A stretch of 64,000 bases of DNA from Agrobacterium tumefaciens_K. Its GTDB lineage: Bacteria > Pseudomonadota > Alphaproteobacteria > Rhizobiales > Rhizobiaceae. Below are positions 59,181-64,000 of this stretch, piece after piece (position 1 is the first letter of the stretch; each line of letters opens with the position of its first letter). The stretch spans positions 1,178,001-1,242,000 of the forward strand of contig NZ_JAOEGC010000001.1 in NCBI RefSeq assembly GCF_031801495.1, written 5' to 3'. A model generated the notes under the pieces. That model had not been told where the DNA came from, searched no databases, and was given only the letters and a program-made list of their open reading frames with translations. Both the position numbers and the translations under genes were made by a program.

Positions 59181-60630
59181 ACCGGCGAGAATGGAAAAGC
59201 TGGCCAAGCTTCCGGTCTTCTGGGGGCTGGAGGGTAAGCGTGTTGTTCTGGCGGGTGGATCGGACGGAGCTGCGTGGAAGGCCGAGCTTCTTGCCGCCTG
59301 TGGCGCGGACGTCCACGTCTATTGCCAGGGAACCGGACTCTCGCAGACATTCGCAGCGCTGATCGCCGCGACGCCTGCACTGACGTTGCATGACTGCCAC
59401 TGGCATTCAGGGATATTTGAAAACGCCGAACTGGCGTTGGCGGATTGCGAGACGGATGAGGAGGCCGCAGACTTTTACCACGCGGCGCGCACCGCAGGCG
59501 TGCCGGTCAATGTCATCGACAAGCCAGAGTTCTGCCAGTTTCAGTTCGGCTCCATAGTCAACCGCTCTCCGGTCGTCGTGTCGATCTCGACGGATGGCGC
59601 AGCACCCATTCTGGCGCAGGCGATCCGTCGACGAATCGAAACCCTGTTGCCACACACGCTGAAACAGTGGGGCGCACTCGCTCATGCTATCCGCGAGCGT
59701 GTGAATATCCGGCTTTCACCCGGAAACGTCCGCCGTTCCTTCTGGGAGAAATTCGTCGACCATGCTTTCACCGAAAGCCCGGACGGTGATGTCGAGGCGC
59801 GGCTGCTCGGCGATATCGAACATCAGGCCCATTCCGTGCGTCCGCAACATGGGCAGGTTACGCTTGTTGGTGCAGGCCCGGGCGATGCCGAGCTTTTGAC
59901 GCTAAAGGCTGTGCGTGCGCTTCAGGCCGCAGACGTCATCATGTTCGACGATTTGGTGTCGGACGACGTTCTGGAACTGGCAAGGCGCGAGGCGAAACGA
60001 ATGCTGGTCGGCAAGCGCGGCGGGCGCGAAAGCTGCAAGCAGGAAGACATCAACGAAACGATGATCCGGCTCGCCAAGGCCGGAAAGCGGGTCGTGCGGC
60101 TGAAGTCCGGCGATCCCATGATCTTTGGACGAGCCGGTGAGGAGATCGCCGCGCTACGGGCGGAAAACATTAATGTCGAGGTCGTTCCGGGCATCACGGG
60201 GGCAAGCGCCATGGCCTCCCGGCTGGGCCTCTCGCTGACGCATCGCGATCACGCCCAGTCGGTCCGATTCATCACAGGCCATTCGCGGCAGGGAAAACTG
60301 CCCAGCAATATCGACTGGAAGTCACTGTCTGACCCTTCGGTGACGACGGTTTTCTACATGGGTGGACGCACGGCTGCCGGCATTCAGTCGTCCCTTCTGG
60401 CGCATGGTATGCCCGCCTCCACGCCCGTGGCGATCATGACATCAGTCAGCCGCCAGAACGAAAAGCGCTGGCAGGGAATCCTGGAGCAGCTGCCCGAGGC
60501 CGTGGAGGAGCTTGGTGTCAACGAGCCTATCCTTATCGGAATAGGTGATGCGTTCGGTGCGAAAGCTGCGGTCCCGGTCGACCTTGGCCAGCCAATATAT
60601 CACCGGTCCGCATCGACGATGAGGCGATAA
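59152..60630 (+). CDS. cysG: Siroheme synthase: precorrin-2 dehydrogenase/uroporphyrinogen methyltransferase
   Basis: The start at 59152, with AGGGGGA upstream, gives 492 residues and a 29-base overlap with nasA; a second ATG at 59191 is possible. Residues about 20-150 are the NAD-dependent dehydrogenase (FWGLEGKRVVLAGGSDGAAW). Residues about 235-480 are the SAM-dependent methyltransferase (VTLVGAGPGDAELLTLKAVR; RLKSGDPMIFGRAGEE). It makes siroheme for NirB, which explains its place at the end of the operon. It overlaps the opposing kdpE gene by 31 bases. Confidence 0.93.
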   Translation: MDALKPQRNEPARMEKLAKLPVFWGLEGKRVVLAGGSDGAAWKAELLAACGADVHVYCQGTGLSQTFAALIAATPALTLHDCHWHSGIFENAELALADCETDEEAADFYHAARTAGVPVNVIDKPEFCQFQFGSIVNRSPVVVSISTDGAAPILAQAIRRRIETLLPHTLKQWGALAHAIRERVNIRLSPGNVRRSFWEKFVDHAFTESPDGDVEARLLGDIEHQAHSVRPQHGQVTLVGAGPGDAELLTLKAVRALQAADVIMFDDLVSDDVLELARREAKRMLVGKRGGRESCKQEDINETMIRLAKAGKRVVRLKSGDPMIFGRAGEEIAALRAENINVEVVPGITGASAMASRLGLSLTHRDHAQSVRFITGHSRQGKLPSNIDWKSLSDPSVTTVFYMGGRTAAGIQSSLLAHGMPASTPVAIMTSVSRQNEKRWQGILEQLPEAVEELGVNEPILIGIGDAFGAKAAVPVDLGQPIYHRSASTMRR

Positions 60631-61295
60631 CCAACGCCCGGCTCGGTCTGCACGATTTTCGGCTCCGCCGGATCGCGTTCGATCTTCTGCCGCAACTGGC
60701 CGATGAAGACGCGCAGATAATGCAGGTCGTCACCATGCGCCGGTCCCCAGACGGATGTCAGCAGAATGCGGTGCGTGACGACCCGTCCGGCATGGTGGGC
60801 GAGAAGCACCAGAAGATCGTATTCCTTCGGCGTGAGACGGATCGGGTTGCCGTCCCGAGAAACGAGCCGTTGCACCATATCGACCGTGAGCCCGTCCGCA
60901 TGGATGACCGAGAGCGGCTTGCTATCATTGCCGCGATGGCGCATCGCAGTGCGGATACGTGCCGTCAGTTCACCTATGCCGAATGGCTTTTCGATATAAT
61001 CGTCGGCGCCGAGATCGAGTGCAGCGATCTTCTCCGTTTCGCGGTCGCGAGCAGAAAGAATGATGATCGGGATGGTCGACCAGCCGCGCAGACTCGTGAT
61101 CACGTCCTTGCCGTCCATGTCCGGAAGGCCTAGGTCGAGAATGACGATTTCGGGGGCAGCCGTGGCGACAGCTTTCAGGGCGTCCGCACCATTTTCGGCT
61201 TCTACGACCTCGTAACCCGCAGCCGCGAGTGCCGGTCGCAGGAAACGCCTGATCTGCGGTTCGTCATCAACGACAAGAATTCGGCCAAGTGTCAT
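60600..61295 (-). CDS. kdpE: KdpE response regulator
   Basis: This 231-residue OmpR-type regulator has the receiver with the phospho-acceptor Asp in VILDLGLPDMDG (about residue 54) and Lys in IEKPFG. The C-terminal winged helix reads RLTPKEYDLLVLLAHHAGRV. It activates the kdp potassium-ATPase operon when phosphorylated by KdpD. It overlaps kdpD by ATGA. The last 31 bases overlap the cysG 3' end on the other strand. Confidence 0.95.
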   Translation of the reverse strand: MTLGRILVVDDEPQIRRFLRPALAAAGYEVVEAENGADALKAVATAAPEIVILDLGLPDMDGKDVITSLRGWSTIPIIILSARDRETEKIAALDLGADDYIEKPFGIGELTARIRTAMRHRGNDSKPLSVIHADGLTVDMVQRLVSRDGNPIRLTPKEYDLLVLLAHHAGRVVTHRILLTSVWGPAHGDDLHYLRVFIGQLRQKIERDPAEPKIVQTEPGVGYRLIVDADR

Positions 61296-63985
61296 GGTGC
61301 TGCCTTATCCGGGTTCTTTTCCTCTATCGGAAACCGCATCACGATGCGTGTTCCTTTTTTGCGAACAGCCGGGCTTTCGGCATGAACGCGCCCGCCCATC
61401 GCCTCCACGAAACCGCGTGCGATGGAAAGGCCAAGCCCGGTGCCGGGTGCGCGGCCATCCGCTTTGGAGCGTCGATAGAACTTTTCAAAGATCCGGTCGA
61501 GATCGGCGGCGGGAATTCCCTTGCCGAGATCGGTTACGGAAACCACCACTTCCTTGCCGTCCTTTCGCGCATAGACGTTTACGGGCTCGCCACCACCGTA
61601 TTTGGCGGCATTGTCCAGCAGATTAAAGAGGACCTGTTCAAGCAGAACGCTGTCGCCACGCAGAAATGGCAGATCCGTTGCGATGCCGGTTTCAAACGGC
61701 TGCGACGGAAAATACTTACGTGCTCTTTCCGTCGCCAGGCGGATGACGTCGCTGACATCCACCCATTCACGTTTTGCCTTGAGCGTACCGGCGGTAATCC
61801 TCGTCATATCGAGCAGGTTGGCAACGAAGCGGGTCAGCCGCGCGCCTTCCTCTTCGATGGATTGAAGCAGATCGTCACGGCTTTCCGGTGGCATGCGGTC
61901 GCCGAGTTCGCGCAGGCTCGTCACCGCGCCTGTGATCGTTGCCAGCGGCGTGCGAAGGTCGTGCGAAATGGACGACAGCAAGGCTTCCCGGTAGCGCTCG
62001 CTTTCCAGCCGGGCGGCCTGCTGGGCGCTTTCGGAGGAAAGGCGTGCGCGGTCTATGGCCGTTGCCGTCTGGTCGATGATTGCGGACAGCATGCGCTCGG
62101 CATTGGAGTCGAGCGGTTCCTCACCGACTTCATAACCGCAGACGCCGACGACGCCATGCGGACTGGTCAGCGGTCTGAACTGGAATCGGCAGTTGGGCAG
62201 AGTGCCGGTGCCTGAACCGGCAGGTTCCTTGCGCTCGTTCGCCCAGCGCGCAGCGGCAATTTCCGTGACGCCAAGCTCCGTATCCGGTGGCCATGCCGCA
62301 GCCGTTTCCAGCGCGTCACCGTTCGGCCGCAAAAGGACTACATTTCGGCGGATACCCGCCTGCAATTGCGTGACGGACGCCCACAGAACCTCATCGACAT
62401 CGGCTGTGCCGGAAAGCTTGCGAGCAAAGTCATAAAGTGCCTGCATGGCCGACGCGCGCGAGCGCGCCATGTTGGCCTGTTCGCGGATTCGTGATGCAAG
62501 GCTGCCTGCCAGAATGGCGGCAGCGATAAAAACGAAAAGGGCGAAGACCTCATGCGGCGCGGCGATGGTGAAGTTGTACCGCGGGGTGATGAAGAAAAAA
62601 TTATAGCCGAGTGCCGAGAGCAGCGCCGCAAATATTGCGGCGGTAAACCCGGCATAGGTCGCAGCACACAGAACGGCCAGCAGGAACAGCAGCGAGACGT
62701 TAGGCAGATAAACGAGGCGATCAATAACCGTGCCGACCAGGATTGCAGGCAGAACGGACAGTGCTGCAATGCCAAACGGTGTCGCAAGTGCCGATATCCG
62801 CGGTCGGGATGGCTTGGTCGCCGGCTTCGGCATAATCTTGTCGTCTGCCGTGACAAGATGCAGACCGATACCGCTGGCCTCCCGCGTCAGGGCATCGGCC
62901 AGACGCGTCCGGAAGGGGAGGCGAAACCAAGCGCGTTTCTGCGATCCGATGACGATCTGGGTTGCATGTTCACGCCGGGCAAGCTTCAGGATTTCAGTAA
63001 CGAAATCATTGCCGGTGATGCGTTTGGTTTCAGCACCAAGCTGCTCGGCCAGGCGGAATGTCTCATCGATACGGCGAAGGCCGTCCTCGTCCATCGTTTC
63101 CCGGTCATCGCGGGAAATACTGACAACGAGCCATGGCGCGTTGAGGCCGGAGGCGAGGCGGCTTGCAACCCGCACGACCTTTTCGGAGAGAGCATCCGGT
63201 CCAATACAGACCAGAAGTCGCTCACCCGTTGCCCAAGGCCCTTCGATGGCATTCTGGCGCAGGTAGTCGATCATCTGATCGTCCACCCGGTCTGCGGTGC
63301 GTCGTAGAGCGAGCTCCCGCAGGGCGGTGAGGTTGCCAAGGCGGAAAAAACGGTCGGCAGCACGACGGGCACTTGCCGGAAGATAGACTTTACCTTCCTG
63401 AAGCCGGGTAATCAGCTCCGCCGGCGGCAGGTCCACCAGCAGCACCTCATCGGCACGCTTCAGCACCGTGTCGGGAATGCGCTCACGCACATTGACGCCG
63501 GTGATCTGCGAGACAAGATCCGAGAGGCTTTCGAGATGCTGGATGTTGAGCGCCGTCCAGACGTCGATCCCGGCGGCGATCAGTTCCTCGATATCCTGAT
63601 GGCGTTTCGGATGGCGGAAGCCCTCCGGATTGGAATGCGCCAGTTCGTCGACGATGATGATGCTTGGCCGTCTCGCCAACGCAGCATCGAGGTCGAATTC
63701 CTCGAGCGTCTTGCCGCGATAGGAGACGACAAGGCGCGGCAAGATTTCCAGGCCTTCGAGCAGGGCGGATGTTTCGTTGCGCTCGTGCGTTTCCACCAGA
63801 CCCGCAACGATATCCGTGCCCTCGCGCTTCAGGCGCTGGGCACGGTTGAGCATCGCATAGGTCTTGCCGACGCCGGGGGCCGCACCTAAAAAAATCGTCA
63901 GCTTGCCCCGGCGGTCTTTCTCCGCCAGGGCAAGCAGTGCATCGGGATCGGGGCGGTTCGTATCGTCTCGCTCGTTTGGTGGCAT
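61292..63985 (-). CDS. kdpD: KdpD potassium sensor histidine kinase
   Basis: The complete 897-residue kinase lies in the window. The N-terminal KdpD domain has the Walker-like GAAPGVGKTYAML (about residues 33-45), then a USP-like domain (about 250-370). Four membrane helices (about 400-495) and a GAF-like region follow. HisKA carries SSISHDLRTPLATITG, and the HATPase domain ends with GTGLGLSIARGFVEAMGG. It responds to low potassium or turgor. The kdpABC genes would be expected just beyond the right edge (upstream on this strand) but are not seen. Confidence 0.95.
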   Translation of the reverse strand: MPPNERDDTNRPDPDALLALAEKDRRGKLTIFLGAAPGVGKTYAMLNRAQRLKREGTDIVAGLVETHERNETSALLEGLEILPRLVVSYRGKTLEEFDLDAALARRPSIIIVDELAHSNPEGFRHPKRHQDIEELIAAGIDVWTALNIQHLESLSDLVSQITGVNVRERIPDTVLKRADEVLLVDLPPAELITRLQEGKVYLPASARRAADRFFRLGNLTALRELALRRTADRVDDQMIDYLRQNAIEGPWATGERLLVCIGPDALSEKVVRVASRLASGLNAPWLVVSISRDDRETMDEDGLRRIDETFRLAEQLGAETKRITGNDFVTEILKLARREHATQIVIGSQKRAWFRLPFRTRLADALTREASGIGLHLVTADDKIMPKPATKPSRPRISALATPFGIAALSVLPAILVGTVIDRLVYLPNVSLLFLLAVLCAATYAGFTAAIFAALLSALGYNFFFITPRYNFTIAAPHEVFALFVFIAAAILAGSLASRIREQANMARSRASAMQALYDFARKLSGTADVDEVLWASVTQLQAGIRRNVVLLRPNGDALETAAAWPPDTELGVTEIAAARWANERKEPAGSGTGTLPNCRFQFRPLTSPHGVVGVCGYEVGEEPLDSNAERMLSAIIDQTATAIDRARLSSESAQQAARLESERYREALLSSISHDLRTPLATITGAVTSLRELGDRMPPESRDDLLQSIEEEGARLTRFVANLLDMTRITAGTLKAKREWVDVSDVIRLATERARKYFPSQPFETGIATDLPFLRGDSVLLEQVLFNLLDNAAKYGGGEPVNVYARKDGKEVVVSVTDLGKGIPAADLDRIFEKFYRRSKADGRAPGTGLGLSIARGFVEAMGGRVHAESPAVRKKGTRIVMRFPIEEKNPDKAAP

Positions 63986-64000
63986 CCGTATCAGCTCTTG

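Noticed and set aside
1..64000. CRISPR arrays, rRNA operons, intact IS elements or prophage genes
   Set aside because: I saw no regularly spaced short repeats, no rRNA sequence and no full transposase or integrase; only the decayed stub at 19624-19774.

Overview
The window looks like a chromosome or chromid segment of a Rhizobiaceae alphaproteobacterium, most likely Agrobacterium/Rhizobium. The evidence is moderately high GC, tightly packed operons with four-base ATGA overlaps, many LysR regulators, ABC and tripartite uptake systems, and a NasTS-type nitrate cluster next to kdpDE. There is no intact mobile element, CRISPR array or rRNA gene.

Left part (1-13.1 kb). A split transketolase and an FGGY kinase form the end of a sugar operon. 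They are followed by a PLP sulfur-amino-acid enzyme with a divergent Lrp regulator, a PNPOx-like flavoprotein, a Tat-exported metallo-beta-lactamase-fold hydrolase with a divergent LysR, a periplasmic zinc protein that fuses AztD and ZinT, and a GT39/GT2-GtrA glycosyltransferase pair.

Middle part (13.4-37.3 kb). Three catabolic cassettes, each with its own LysR gene(s), are separated by copies of a structured repeat. They are (1) TctABC plus a PrpF-family isomerase; (2) MmgE/PrpD, two LysR paralogues, a peptide ABC transporter, a beta-lactamase-fold protein and an M20 amidohydrolase; (3) a CMD-CMD-cupin fusion, an alpha/beta hydrolase, a cyclophilin-like protein and an MFS transporter. Each repeat begins with a degenerate copy of the 3' end of the tRNA-Gln(CTG) gene at 37265-37338 and continues into a core of two hairpins. 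One copy is preceded by the same sequence that lies 3' of the real tRNA and by an integrase-like stub. I read this as serial insertion of related elements at tRNA-Gln followed by decay. This is an inference and the main discovery candidate here.

Right part (37.4-64 kb). Arginase and ornithine cyclodeaminase have a divergent Lrp regulator. Next is a five-gene 5-oxoproline operon (NRAMP-like transporter, PxpA, DUF1445, fused PxpBC, fused biotin carboxylase-BCCP) with a divergent GntR regulator. Then comes nitrate assimilation: nasT-nasS, a sigma-54 promoter with a NasT-type antitermination leader, nrtABC, nirBD, nasA and cysG. It is followed convergently by kdpED.

Starts were chosen from ribosome binding sites and family length. 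All motif and repeat calls were made by eye; no database search was run.
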